The notes under the pieces: model-generated | Database searches by the model: none | What the model was told of the DNA's origin: nothing | Seen by the model: the letters and a program-made list of their open reading frames with translations, nothing else | Part shown: positions 1 through 8,121 of the stretch, piece by piece | How the letters are laid out: every line of letters starts with the position of its first letter | How positions within the stretch are numbered: position 1 is the first letter of the stretch | Source of the DNA: LSCE01 sp050485425 | GTDB taxonomy: Bacteria; Pseudomonadota; Gammaproteobacteria; Nitrococcales; Aquisalimonadaceae | Reading direction: 5' to 3' | DNA length: 64,000 bases | Assembly: GCA_050485425.1 (NCBI GenBank) | Contig: JBJHBJ010000003.1 | Location: 104,788-168,787, forward strand | Program-made: the position numbers and the translations under genes

Positions 1-773
1 CGCCCAGGACCACCGCGCTGAGCAGCAGTGCGCCCAGCACCAACTGCCCGCTGGACGTCGCGGCCAGGACCGCGATGTTGCGACGGGTCGGATCCCGCAT
101 CCGGCGATAGACCGCGAGCCGCTGGCGCATGGAACGCAGGCGGCTGTCCAGCCTGGCGATACGGGCATCAAGCCCTTCCAGCACGCGCTGGACGCGGCGC
201 CAGCGAGGCATCATGCGGTACAGCAGCAGGTAGCGCCTGTGGTGCTGACGACGCTGCGCCTCCCGCGCATCCGCACGATAGTGGGCCAGGGTATCGCGGA
301 TGTCCTCCAGCGCGCGTGCGACGGCACCGCTGTGCTCTTCTCCCAGTTGGGAGACGGATTCGGTCACCCGGCTCCAGCCCGGCGGTTCGGGGGGAACCTC
401 CGCGCTGCGATGAAAATCCTCCTCCAGCGCCACCAACTGCCCGGTCAGGCGTTCCCGGATCACCGGCAGCCAGTCCAGTTCATTGTCCACGCGCTGGGAG
501 AGGGCCTGGAATTCGTCACGCAGGTCGCGAGAGATGTCGTCCCGGGTCTGCCTCAACAGCAGTTCCACCCACCAGCCCTGGACGGCCCGGGCGCAGCCGC
601 GGCAATAGCCGGTCAGGGCCCGGGCCGCGACCCGGACGGAACGGCACACGGTCCAGATCAGCGCGTGCGCCGGGGTTCGGGCGAAATACGCGGCCACCAT
701 GGCAACGAACAGCCACACCAGGAAGGTGAGCACGGGACTGGACGCGATGGTGAACTGATCCGCTGTGGGCATG
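1..773 (-). CDS. Membrane-anchored coiled-coil protein, partial (left edge)
   Basis: This open frame starts at ATG (complement of 771-773) and runs off the left edge with 257 codons visible. An AAGGAG-like ribosome site lies just upstream (complement of about 778-785). The visible protein has an N-terminal hydrophobic helix at about residues 13-30, then a long charged region rich in Arg, Glu and Gln that should form coiled coil (about 70-225), and a second hydrophobic stretch at the cut edge. I do not recognise the family. The layout (membrane helix, periplasmic or cytoplasmic coiled coil, second helix) is all that can be said. It is the only reading frame that stays open through this stretch with a good start. 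It is divergent from ppk. Confidence 0.6.
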
Positions 774-951
774 TGCGTCTCCTTGTGACTGGGCGACGAA
801 CAGTTCCGTTTCGCGCCGGGTTGTTTATCGATCGTTGTCTGTTTGTCAGCTGAGGCGCTTGGACGGCAAAGTGCCCAACAACAGGGGGCAAGGTACACAG
901 CCCGCGACACGCCGGCCCATGATCAGCTTAAGACGCCGGAATCATGCGATG

Positions 952-1002
952 ACCACCCTTTCCGAAAGTATTGCCATTGGCGGCACTTCCGGAAAGGGTG
1001 GT
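952..1002. repeat. 18-bp inverted repeat upstream of ppk
   Basis: Bases 952-969 and 985-1002 form an 18-bp inverted repeat with one mismatch around a 15-nt loop (arms ACCACCCTTTCCGAAAGT and ACTTCCGGAAAGGGTGGT). No T-run follows on either strand, so it is not a typical intrinsic terminator. It sits in the 375-bp gap (774-1148) between the left-edge membrane gene and ppk. It could be a protein-binding site, a Rho-type 3' end, or a small repeated element. Apart from this repeat and the ppk promoter, I see nothing in that gap. Confidence 0.6.
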
Positions 1003-1076
1003 AACTCTGTGCTTCGCCACAGTCAATTATGCCCGCCAGACGGGATCACTGCCAAAAGTGGCGGCATCAACCTTTT

Positions 1077-1110
1077 CGTTCATGGGAGTGTCATAGCAGG
1101 GAAGTATGCT
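1077..1110 (+). promoter_or_regulatory. Candidate PhoB box and -10 of ppk
   Basis: CGTTCAT (1077-1083), a 4-nt spacer, and GTGTCAT (1088-1094) match the two CTGTCAT half-sites of the PhoB box at 11 of 14 positions with the correct 11-bp repeat. A TATGCT -10 element follows after 10 nt (1105-1110), the geometry expected of PhoB-activated promoters that lack a good -35. Transcription would start near 1117, about 32 nt before the ppk ATG. PhoB control of polyphosphate kinase is known in other proteobacteria. Here it is inferred from sequence only. Confidence 0.5.
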
Positions 1111-1148
1111 GTAGCAATACGTTCATAGTTCGCGTCACACGAGGCCCC

Positions 1149-3221
1149 ATGGACGCCGTCGATCTCAAACACCCGGAATTCTACATCAACCGGCAACTCA
1201 GCCTGCTGGAGTTCAACGCCCGCGTGCTGGAGCAGGCGAAGGACGAGCGCGTGCCGCTGCTGGACCGTCTGCGCTTTCTCTGCATCTCCAGTACCAATCT
1301 CGACGAGTTCTTCGAGATCCGGGTGGCCGGTCTCAAACAGGCCTTCGAGCTGGGTTCCACCCAGGTGGGCGCCGACAACCTCGCTCCCAACGAGATACTG
1401 CGCGCCATCAGCCAGCGGGCGCACCAACTGGTCGAGGAGCAGTACCGCGTCCTCAACGACACCCTCATCCCGGCGCTCGCCGTCGAGAATATCCGGTTCA
1501 TCCGCCGGGGCGAATGGAACGCGCATCAGCAGCAATGGGTGCGGGATTATTTCGAGGACTCGCTGTTGCCGGTACTGAGCCCCATGGGCCTGGATCCGGC
1601 GCACCCGTTCCCGCGCATCCTGAACAAGAGCCTGAACTTCATCGTGCAACTGGAAGGCAAGGATGCGTTCGGCCGCAACAGCGGCATGGCAGTGGTCCAG
1701 GCCCCCCGGTCCCTGCCCCGGCTGATCCGCCTGCCCGAGACGGAAGGCAACGGACCAAACGACTTCGTTTTTCTCTCATCCATTATCCACGCCTTCGTCG
1801 GTGAGCTGTTCCCGGGCATGCGCGTCAAGGGTTGCTATCAGTTCCGGGTCACCCGCAACAGCGATCTGTACGTGGACGAGGAAGAAGTCGACGACCTGCT
1901 GGTGGCCATGGAGGGGGAATTGCAGTCACGGCGGTACGGCGATGCCGTACGCCTGGAGGTCGCAGCCAATTGCCCCGGCCACATGGCGAGTTTCCTGCTG
2001 GAGGAGTTCGAGCTGACCGAAGACGACCTCTACCAGGTGAACGGCCCGGTGAACCTGAACCGGCTGATGACCGTGGCGGACAGCGTTCACCGCCCCGACC
2101 TCACCTATCCCGGTTTCACACCGGCCATCCCGACGGAGGTGGCGCGCAGCTCGGACATCTTCAAGCTGCTGCGAAACCGGACCGTGCTGCTGCATCACCC
2201 GTTCGAGTCCTTTGCCCCGGTTATCGACTTCGTCCGCCAGGCGGCCAAGGACCCGAACGTGCTGGCCATCAAGCAGACGCTCTATCGCAGCGGCCCGGAA
2301 TCCGCCATCGTCGATGCGCTGGTTGCCGCAGCCCGGGCCGGCAAGGAAGTGACCACGGTGATCGAACTGCGCGCCCGCTTCGACGAGGAAGCCAACATCC
2401 AGCTGGCCAACCGGCTGCAGGACGCCGGCGCGCATGTGGTGTACGGGGTGGTCGGTCACAAGACCCACGCGAAGATGATTCTGGTGGTTCGGCGCGAGGA
2501 GGGCCACCTGCGCAACTACATTCATCTCGGCACCGGCAACTACCACTCCCGCACTGCACGGCTTTACACGGACTACGGCCTGCTCACGTCGGACCCGGCC
2601 ATCGGCGAGGACGTCCATCGGATTTTCCTTCAACTCACCAGCCTGGGGCGGGTGGCCCGACTGAACAAGCTGCTGGAATCGCCGTTTACGCTATACGAGC
2701 ATCTGCTGCAGCTGATCGCCCGGGAACAGGAGCATGCCCGGGCGGGCCGCGAGGCGCATATCATCATCAAGATCAACAGCCTGGTGGAAACGCGTATCAT
2801 CCAGGCGCTCTACGCGGCATCCGCCGACGGCGTGCGCATCGACCTGATCGTCCGAGGCATGTGTTCGCTGCGACCGGGCATACCTGGAGTTTCGGAAAAC
2901 ATCCGCGTGCGCTCCATTATCGGTCGTTTCCTGGAACACACCCGGGTCTTCTATTTCGGTAACAACGGCAAGCCGGATGTCTACCTGTCCAGCGCGGACT
3001 GGATGGAACGCAATTTCTTCCGCCGGGTGGAGGTTGCGTTCCCCATCGAGAACAAGGCCCTGCAGGAACAGGTGCTGGAGGATCTCAACTGCTACCTGGC
3101 GGACAACACCCAGGCCTGGGTGCTGGACCGGGAGGGCCAGTACCACCGCGCGCCCTCCGACCCGGATAATCTCCGCTCTTCACAGAGCGAGCTGCTGGCG
3201 CGCCTGGCAGAGCACTCCTGA
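1149..3221 (+). CDS. ppk: Polyphosphate kinase 1
   Basis: PPK1 reversibly polymerises the terminal phosphate of ATP into polyphosphate. The protein has 690 residues, the usual family length, counting from ATG 1149. An upstream in-frame ATG at 1029 would add 40 residues with no family resemblance and would sit upstream of the candidate promoter. The N-terminal domain opens with the typical YINRQLSLLEFN. The two phospholipase-D-like catalytic histidines are H440 (in KTHAK) and H459 (in YIHLGTGN). Their 19-residue spacing equals that of E. coli His435/His454, where the first is the phosphorylated residue. The gene converges on ppx with 12 bp between the stops, so synthesis and breakdown enzymes lie side by side but are transcribed separately. 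The enzyme is cytoplasmic or membrane-associated. Identification is very secure. Confidence 0.97.
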   Translation: MDAVDLKHPEFYINRQLSLLEFNARVLEQAKDERVPLLDRLRFLCISSTNLDEFFEIRVAGLKQAFELGSTQVGADNLAPNEILRAISQRAHQLVEEQYRVLNDTLIPALAVENIRFIRRGEWNAHQQQWVRDYFEDSLLPVLSPMGLDPAHPFPRILNKSLNFIVQLEGKDAFGRNSGMAVVQAPRSLPRLIRLPETEGNGPNDFVFLSSIIHAFVGELFPGMRVKGCYQFRVTRNSDLYVDEEEVDDLLVAMEGELQSRRYGDAVRLEVAANCPGHMASFLLEEFELTEDDLYQVNGPVNLNRLMTVADSVHRPDLTYPGFTPAIPTEVARSSDIFKLLRNRTVLLHHPFESFAPVIDFVRQAAKDPNVLAIKQTLYRSGPESAIVDALVAAARAGKEVTTVIELRARFDEEANIQLANRLQDAGAHVVYGVVGHKTHAKMILVVRREEGHLRNYIHLGTGNYHSRTARLYTDYGLLTSDPAIGEDVHRIFLQLTSLGRVARLNKLLESPFTLYEHLLQLIAREQEHARAGREAHIIIKINSLVETRIIQALYAASADGVRIDLIVRGMCSLRPGIPGVSENIRVRSIIGRFLEHTRVFYFGNNGKPDVYLSSADWMERNFFRRVEVAFPIENKALQEQVLEDLNCYLADNTQAWVLDREGQYHRAPSDPDNLRSSQSELLARLAEHS

Positions 3222-3233
3222 ACGGGCCGGCTC

Positions 3234-4769
3234 TCAGCCGTGCCCGTCCCCACCGGCCAGCAGCAGCCGGAAATCCAGCGCTTTCAGGTAACTGTCTTCC
3301 TCGTCCAGTTCCGCCCGGGTCAGCGGATGCTGTTCGATCCACTGCGCCGACAGTGACAACTGCAGCTCACGACCCTGGGGAATCAGTTCCACCGCATCGA
3401 TGGGTTCCGCATGGCGGCCGCGATGCAGCACCACCGCCAGCCGCAACAGTACGGCCAGCCGCTTCAGCGACTCCTGGCGGGCGGCAGGAAAGCCATCGAA
3501 GACGGCATCGGCCAACTTGCGGCGGTGTGCGCGGATCAGGCAGGCCAGTTCCGCCTGGTCCTGCCGGGAAAAACCGCCCATATCCGCATTGCGCACCACG
3601 TACTCACCGTGCTTCTGATACTGGCTGTGGGAAATGTCCAGGCCGATCTCATGCAGCAGTGCGGCCCATTGCAGCAACCTTTCGTCGTCCGCGGTCAAGT
3701 GCCAGTCGTCGGCCACCTGCAGCAACAGCCGCTGGGCGGTTTCCCCGACCCGCGCGGCCTGGGCCTGGTCCACGTGATAGCGCGACTGCAGGGCACGCAC
3801 CGTGCGGTCGCGGGCGTCCTCATCCCGCATGCGACCCAGCAGGTCATACAACAGGCCTTCCCGCAAGGCGCCGTCGGAAACCTGCATCCGCTCGATTCCC
3901 AGTGCCTGAAAAACACCATGCAGCACCAGCGCGCCGGCGGCGAAGACGGGCCGCCGTTCCGCGCTGAGCGCATCGAACCGCAGGCGCTTCACATGGCCCG
4001 CCTTGAGGATGGCCTGGCGTAGTTTCTCCAGTGCGTCCCGGCTGACACCCTGTTCCACCCACCCCGTCTCGCGGACCACGGCCTCCACCGCCTTGATCGT
4101 CCCGGAGGCCCCGACGGCGTGCTGCCAGCCGGCCCCGCGATACCGGCCCTGTATCGGCTCCAGCTCCATCAGAACCGCCTGTTCCAACCGTTTCAGCGCG
4201 ACCTTGTCGATGTCGCCATCCGGGAAGAAGCGGTCCGTCATGTTGACGCAACCCATGTGCAGACTTTCCATCAGCCGCGCCTCGGTGCGTTCGCCGACGA
4301 TCAGTTCCGTGCTCCCACCGCCGATGTCCACAACCAGCCGTCGCTGGCCGTCTTCCGGTATCGAATGCGCCACGCCCAGGTAGACCAGACGTGCCTCCTC
4401 GACACCGGAAACCACTTCGATGGGGTGGCCGAGCGCGTCCTCCGCGTCGGCCAGGAAGCGTTGCTCGTTTCCGGCCTGACGCAGCGTGTTGGTACCCACG
4501 GCGCGGACACTGCCGCGGGGCAGATCCCTGATGCGCTGGCCAAACCGCTGCAGGCAGGCCAGGGCCCGCTCCCGGGCCTCCGGTGCCAGGCCGCCTGCCT
4601 CATCCAGACCGGCGGCGAGACGGACCATCTCCTTCAGGCGGTCCACGACCTGCAGGCTGCCGTGCTGGTGGCGCGCCACGATCATGTGAAAACTGTTGGA
4701 ACCGAGATCAACCGCCGCCACCGTGCCGGCGTCTTTCGGGGCGGCGCGCAGGCTTTTCAGCAAGGACAC
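3234..4769 (-). CDS. ppx: Exopolyphosphatase, Ppx/GppA family
   Basis: The enzyme hydrolyses terminal phosphates from polyphosphate (Ppx) or the gamma phosphate of pppGpp (GppA); the two are homologous. The 511-residue protein has the ASKHA phosphate-binding segments AAVDLGSNSFH near residue 20 and VVDIGGGSTEL near 145. A C-terminal HD-like helical region (HEIGLDISHSQYQKHG) is typical of long Ppx proteins. The start is GTG, whose first base is the last base of the sixA TAG stop (TAGTG, 1-nt overlap), so the two are probably translationally coupled. The location beside ppk supports Ppx over GppA. Confidence 0.93.
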   Translation of the reverse strand: MSLLKSLRAAPKDAGTVAAVDLGSNSFHMIVARHQHGSLQVVDRLKEMVRLAAGLDEAGGLAPEARERALACLQRFGQRIRDLPRGSVRAVGTNTLRQAGNEQRFLADAEDALGHPIEVVSGVEEARLVYLGVAHSIPEDGQRRLVVDIGGGSTELIVGERTEARLMESLHMGCVNMTDRFFPDGDIDKVALKRLEQAVLMELEPIQGRYRGAGWQHAVGASGTIKAVEAVVRETGWVEQGVSRDALEKLRQAILKAGHVKRLRFDALSAERRPVFAAGALVLHGVFQALGIERMQVSDGALREGLLYDLLGRMRDEDARDRTVRALQSRYHVDQAQAARVGETAQRLLLQVADDWHLTADDERLLQWAALLHEIGLDISHSQYQKHGEYVVRNADMGGFSRQDQAELACLIRAHRRKLADAVFDGFPAARQESLKRLAVLLRLAVVLHRGRHAEPIDAVELIPQGRELQLSLSAQWIEQHPLTRAELDEEDSYLKALDFRLLLAGGDGHG

Positions 4770-5278
4770 TAGCCGTTATCCGCGTCGAGGGAGTGGCGCC
4801 CGAGCTGGGAGGGTGCCAGGAACCAGCGCAACCGGCCCTGGCCGGCTTCGACGCCGTGCGCGAACTCCAGCATGGCGGCGCCGGTTTTCTTGAATTCCAG
4901 CATGCCACGGGGTTCACCGGTCAGGGCCAGCCCCACCAGGCGATTCAGATGGGGCTCATGACCGACAAGCACCGCCAGTTCCTCCTCGCGGCCGGCCATC
5001 CAGCGTAACGCATCGGCAGGGTCGGCCATCGGCGCCAGCCAGTCCACCTCCTCGCGGCGGGCGACGTGCAACTGCTCATCCAGGATGTCGGCAGTCTGCA
5101 AGGCGCGCAGCAGGGGGCTGCTCACCAGCAGGTCCACGCCTCCACACAACGCGGCCAGGCCGCGCGCGGCATTGCGCGTCTTCCTGCGGCCCTTCTCGGA
5201 AAGCGCGCGCGCCATGTCCGACAACCCCTCCGCGGCTTCCTGGGCATGGCCATGTCGTACCAGTACCACTCGTTGCAT
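4769..5278 (-). CDS. sixA: SixA-type phosphohistidine phosphatase
   Basis: This is a small 169-residue histidine phosphatase of the phosphoglycerate-mutase superfamily. The RHG motif is at the very N-terminus (VLVRHGHA, catalytic H9) and a second conserved histidine lies in VGHEPHL. The short length and the absence of the cap domain fit SixA. In E. coli SixA removes phosphate from phosphohistidine proteins, notably the nitrogen phosphotransferase system. The start was placed at the ATG that opens directly on MQRVVLVRHG; an upstream extension has no homology signal. It precedes and overlaps ppx by one base. Substrate assignment is by family only. Confidence 0.85.
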   Translation of the reverse strand: MQRVVLVRHGHAQEAAEGLSDMARALSEKGRRKTRNAARGLAALCGGVDLLVSSPLLRALQTADILDEQLHVARREEVDWLAPMADPADALRWMAGREEELAVLVGHEPHLNRLVGLALTGEPRGMLEFKKTGAAMLEFAHGVEAGQGRLRWFLAPSQLGRHSLDADNG

Positions 5279-5402
5279 TGCCTGCTCTCCCACCATTGGA
5301 AAAGGCACTATAACCGCAAGCCGGCGACCGGAGAAAACCGGTTCGTGCCGGTACAGACTACCTGCGGGGTGTGACACGGACAGGACTTGATTCAAAAAGA
5401 CA

Positions 5403-5431
5403 TTGTCTTGTTGTGCAATGCACATGATAAT
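5403..5431 (+). promoter_or_regulatory. Sigma70 promoter of typA
   Basis: TTGTCT (5403-5408), a 17-bp spacer, and GATAAT (5426-5431) form a good sigma70 promoter upstream of typA, giving a leader of roughly 100 nt. The 256-bp gap between sixA and typA holds no other gene that I can support. Confidence 0.6.
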
Positions 5432-5534
5432 GCGCGCGAGCGTCAGGAAAGCGCCGACCCATTCCCGCATTTGCCGACTCGCAACGCTGGTACGCCTCCT
5501 GCAATTCCAACGCCCCAACTTCGGACTGTCTGCC

Positions 5535-7358
5535 GTGATCGAGAATCTTCGGAACATCGCCATTATCGCCCATGTTGACCATGGCAAGACCACGCTGGTC
5601 GACCGTCTGCTCCAGCAGTCCGGCACGCTGGCCGGCAAGGCCGCCGACGCCGAACGGATCATGGACTCCAACGATCTGGAGAAGGAACGCGGTATCACCA
5701 TCCTGGCGAAGAACACGGCGATCCGCTGGAACGATTACCGGATCAACATCGTCGACACGCCGGGCCACGCCGACTTCGGCGGCGAGGTGGAGCGCGTCAT
5801 GTCCATGGTCGACTCGGTGCTGCTGCTGGTGGACGCCGTCGACGGTCCCATGCCGCAGACCCGCTTCGTGACGCAGAAGGCGCTGGAGGCCGGCCTACGG
5901 CCGATCGTGGTGATCAACAAGATCGACCGTCCCGGTTCCCGGCCTGACTGGGTGCTGGACCAGACCTTCGACCTGTTCGACCGCCTGGGCGCCACCGACG
6001 AACAACTCGATTTTCCGGTGATCTACGCCTCCGCACTGAACGGCTATGCCGGCGCGGACTCCGGGGTCCGCGAGGGTGACATGACGGCGCTGTTCCAGGC
6101 CATCGTGGATCACGTGCCGGCACCGGACGTCGATCCCGACGGGCCCTTTCAGCTGCAGGTCAGCTCGCTGGACTACAACAGCTACGTGGGCGTGATCGGC
6201 ATCGGCCGAATCAAGCGCGGCCGGGTCAAGCCCAACACACCAGTCGCCCTGATCGACCGCCACGGCAAGACCCGCAGCGGACGCATGCTGCAGGTACTGG
6301 GCTTTCTCGGGCTTGAGCGCATCGACGTGCCCCAGGCGCAGGCCGGGGACATCATCGCGTTTACCGGCATCGACGGGCTGAACATCTCCGACACGCTGTG
6401 CGACCCCTCCCGCGTCGAGGCACTGCCGCCCCTTACGGTGGACCAACCCACGGTGAGCATGACCTTCCAGGTCAACACCTCGCCGTTCGCCGGCCGCGAA
6501 GGCAAATACGTTACCTCCCGGCAGATCCGCGAGCGCCTGGAGCGCGAGCTGGTGCACAACGTCGCGCTACAGGTCGAGGAAACCGATGATCCGGACAGGT
6601 TCCGCGTCTCCGGCCGGGGCGAGCTGCACCTGTCGGTGCTGATTGAGAACATGCGCCGTGAAGGCTACGAACTGGGCGTGTCCCGGCCGGAAGTGATCAT
6701 CCGCACTGTGGACGGCGTCAAGCAGGAACCGTTCGAGCAGCTCACCGTCGACGTGGAGGAGGTTCACCAGGGCGCCGTGATGGAAAAGCTGGGCGTACGC
6801 GGCGCAGAGATGACCAATCTCTCCCCGGATGGCAAGGGCCGCGTACGGCTGGACTTCATCATTCCCTCGCGCGGCCTGATCGGCTTCCGCACCGAATTCC
6901 TGACCGCGACCTCCGGTACCGGCCTGCTGTTCCACGTGTTCGATCACTACGGGCCGATGAAGAACGGCCAGTACGGTCAGCGCATCAACGGCGTGCTGGT
7001 GGCCAACGGGCCGGGCAAAGCGCTCGCCTATGCCCTGTTCAACCTGCAGGAACGCGGCCGCCTGTTCATCGGTCACGGCGACGAAGTCTATGAGGGCATG
7101 ATCATCGGCATCCACTCCAGGGACAACGACCTGGTGGTGAACCCGCTGAAGGCCAAGCAGTTGACCAACATCCGCGCTGCCGGCAGCGACGAGAACCTGT
7201 TGCTGACACCGCCCATCCGCATGACGCTGGAGCAGGCGCTGGAATTCATCGACGACGACGAACTGGTGGAAGTGACCCCCGAGGCCATCCGCCTGCGCAA
7301 GAAACAGCTCAAGGAACACGAGCGCAAGCGTACCAGCCGCAGCAAGGAAATGGCCTGA
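5535..7358 (+). CDS. typA: Ribosome-associated GTPase TypA/BipA
   Basis: TypA is a translational GTPase of the EF-G/LepA class that binds 70S ribosomes, helps 50S assembly at low temperature, and affects stress and virulence traits. The protein is 607 residues, the standard length, when translated from GTG 5535. An in-frame ATG at 5403 lies inside the promoter and would add unrelated sequence. The G1 motif HVDHGKTT is at residues 13-20, followed by the switch II DTPGHADFG and NKIDRPG (G4). The C-terminal TypA-specific domain ends in the basic tail KQLKEHERKRTSRSKEMA. It is transcribed alone. Confidence 0.97.
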   Translation: MIENLRNIAIIAHVDHGKTTLVDRLLQQSGTLAGKAADAERIMDSNDLEKERGITILAKNTAIRWNDYRINIVDTPGHADFGGEVERVMSMVDSVLLLVDAVDGPMPQTRFVTQKALEAGLRPIVVINKIDRPGSRPDWVLDQTFDLFDRLGATDEQLDFPVIYASALNGYAGADSGVREGDMTALFQAIVDHVPAPDVDPDGPFQLQVSSLDYNSYVGVIGIGRIKRGRVKPNTPVALIDRHGKTRSGRMLQVLGFLGLERIDVPQAQAGDIIAFTGIDGLNISDTLCDPSRVEALPPLTVDQPTVSMTFQVNTSPFAGREGKYVTSRQIRERLERELVHNVALQVEETDDPDRFRVSGRGELHLSVLIENMRREGYELGVSRPEVIIRTVDGVKQEPFEQLTVDVEEVHQGAVMEKLGVRGAEMTNLSPDGKGRVRLDFIIPSRGLIGFRTEFLTATSGTGLLFHVFDHYGPMKNGQYGQRINGVLVANGPGKALAYALFNLQERGRLFIGHGDEVYEGMIIGIHSRDNDLVVNPLKAKQLTNIRAAGSDENLLLTPPIRMTLEQALEFIDDDELVEVTPEAIRLRKKQLKEHERKRTSRSKEMA

Positions 7359-7372
7359 CGGGATCCGGCCGA

Positions 7373-8101
7373 TCAGTCCCCGGTGATTCCCCATCGGGCC
7401 TGGTGGTCGTTCAGCAAGGCCTTGCGCCGCCGCCAGTCCGGCAGAATGTCGTCCATGAGCCGGTGAAATGCCGGGCCGTGATTGAATTCCCGCAGATGGC
7501 AGAGTTCGTGGGCGATCACGTAGTCCACGCAGGGTAGCGGCGCCCTGATCAGCCAGAGGTTGAGGTTCAGTCGACCCCGGCTGGAGCAACTACCCCATTG
7601 CGAGCGCATGGCACGCACGGTCAGCGGCGGCGCGTCCACCCCAGCGCCCGGCAATTGCGGCAAAAGCAGCGCGATTCGTTCCTGGTAGCGGGCCCGCGCG
7701 TGGTTTCGCAGCCAGGCGAGATACACCCGCTTCACCGCAGCGGCATCCCCGGGCGTCCGCACGCGAATCCGCAGGGCGCCGCCGCGGCCGAGCACCGCGC
7801 CCTGCGGCTGCCCTCGCTCCACATGCAGCGGCACCAGTTCCCCCAGCAAAGGGTGCCGGGCACCGTCGGCGAACGGCGGGCGATCCGGCAATGCCGGTGC
7901 ACGCTCCAGTGCCTGTTCCAGCCACCCACTTCGCTGAATGATGAACCCCTCGATGACATCCATCGCCGTGCCGTAGGGCGCACGCGCCTCGATACGCCCC
8001 CCGGGGAACACGTACAGCCCCAGCGTACGGCGCCGGGTATAGCGCACGGTGTAGCCGTGTTCGCCAGTGCTCAGCCGCAGCCTGCGTTGTCGTTCGCGCA
8101 T
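7373..8101 (-). CDS. YgjP-type zinc metallopeptidase (DUF45)
   Basis: The 242-residue protein carries the zinc motif HELCH at residues 198-202, a downstream third ligand region (EFNHGPAFH), and the preceding family signature RSQWGSCSSRGRLNLN. This defines the YgjP/WLM-like DUF45 metallopeptidases, soluble proteins whose substrates are poorly known. It begins 20 bp after the tamB stop on the same strand and is probably the last gene of the long leftward envelope block. The family call is firm; the physiological role is open. Confidence 0.88.
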   Translation of the reverse strand: MRERQRRLRLSTGEHGYTVRYTRRRTLGLYVFPGGRIEARAPYGTAMDVIEGFIIQRSGWLEQALERAPALPDRPPFADGARHPLLGELVPLHVERGQPQGAVLGRGGALRIRVRTPGDAAAVKRVYLAWLRNHARARYQERIALLLPQLPGAGVDAPPLTVRAMRSQWGSCSSRGRLNLNLWLIRAPLPCVDYVIAHELCHLREFNHGPAFHRLMDDILPDWRRRKALLNDHQARWGITGD

Positions 8102-8121
8102 TGCAACCTTCTTTCCGAGAG

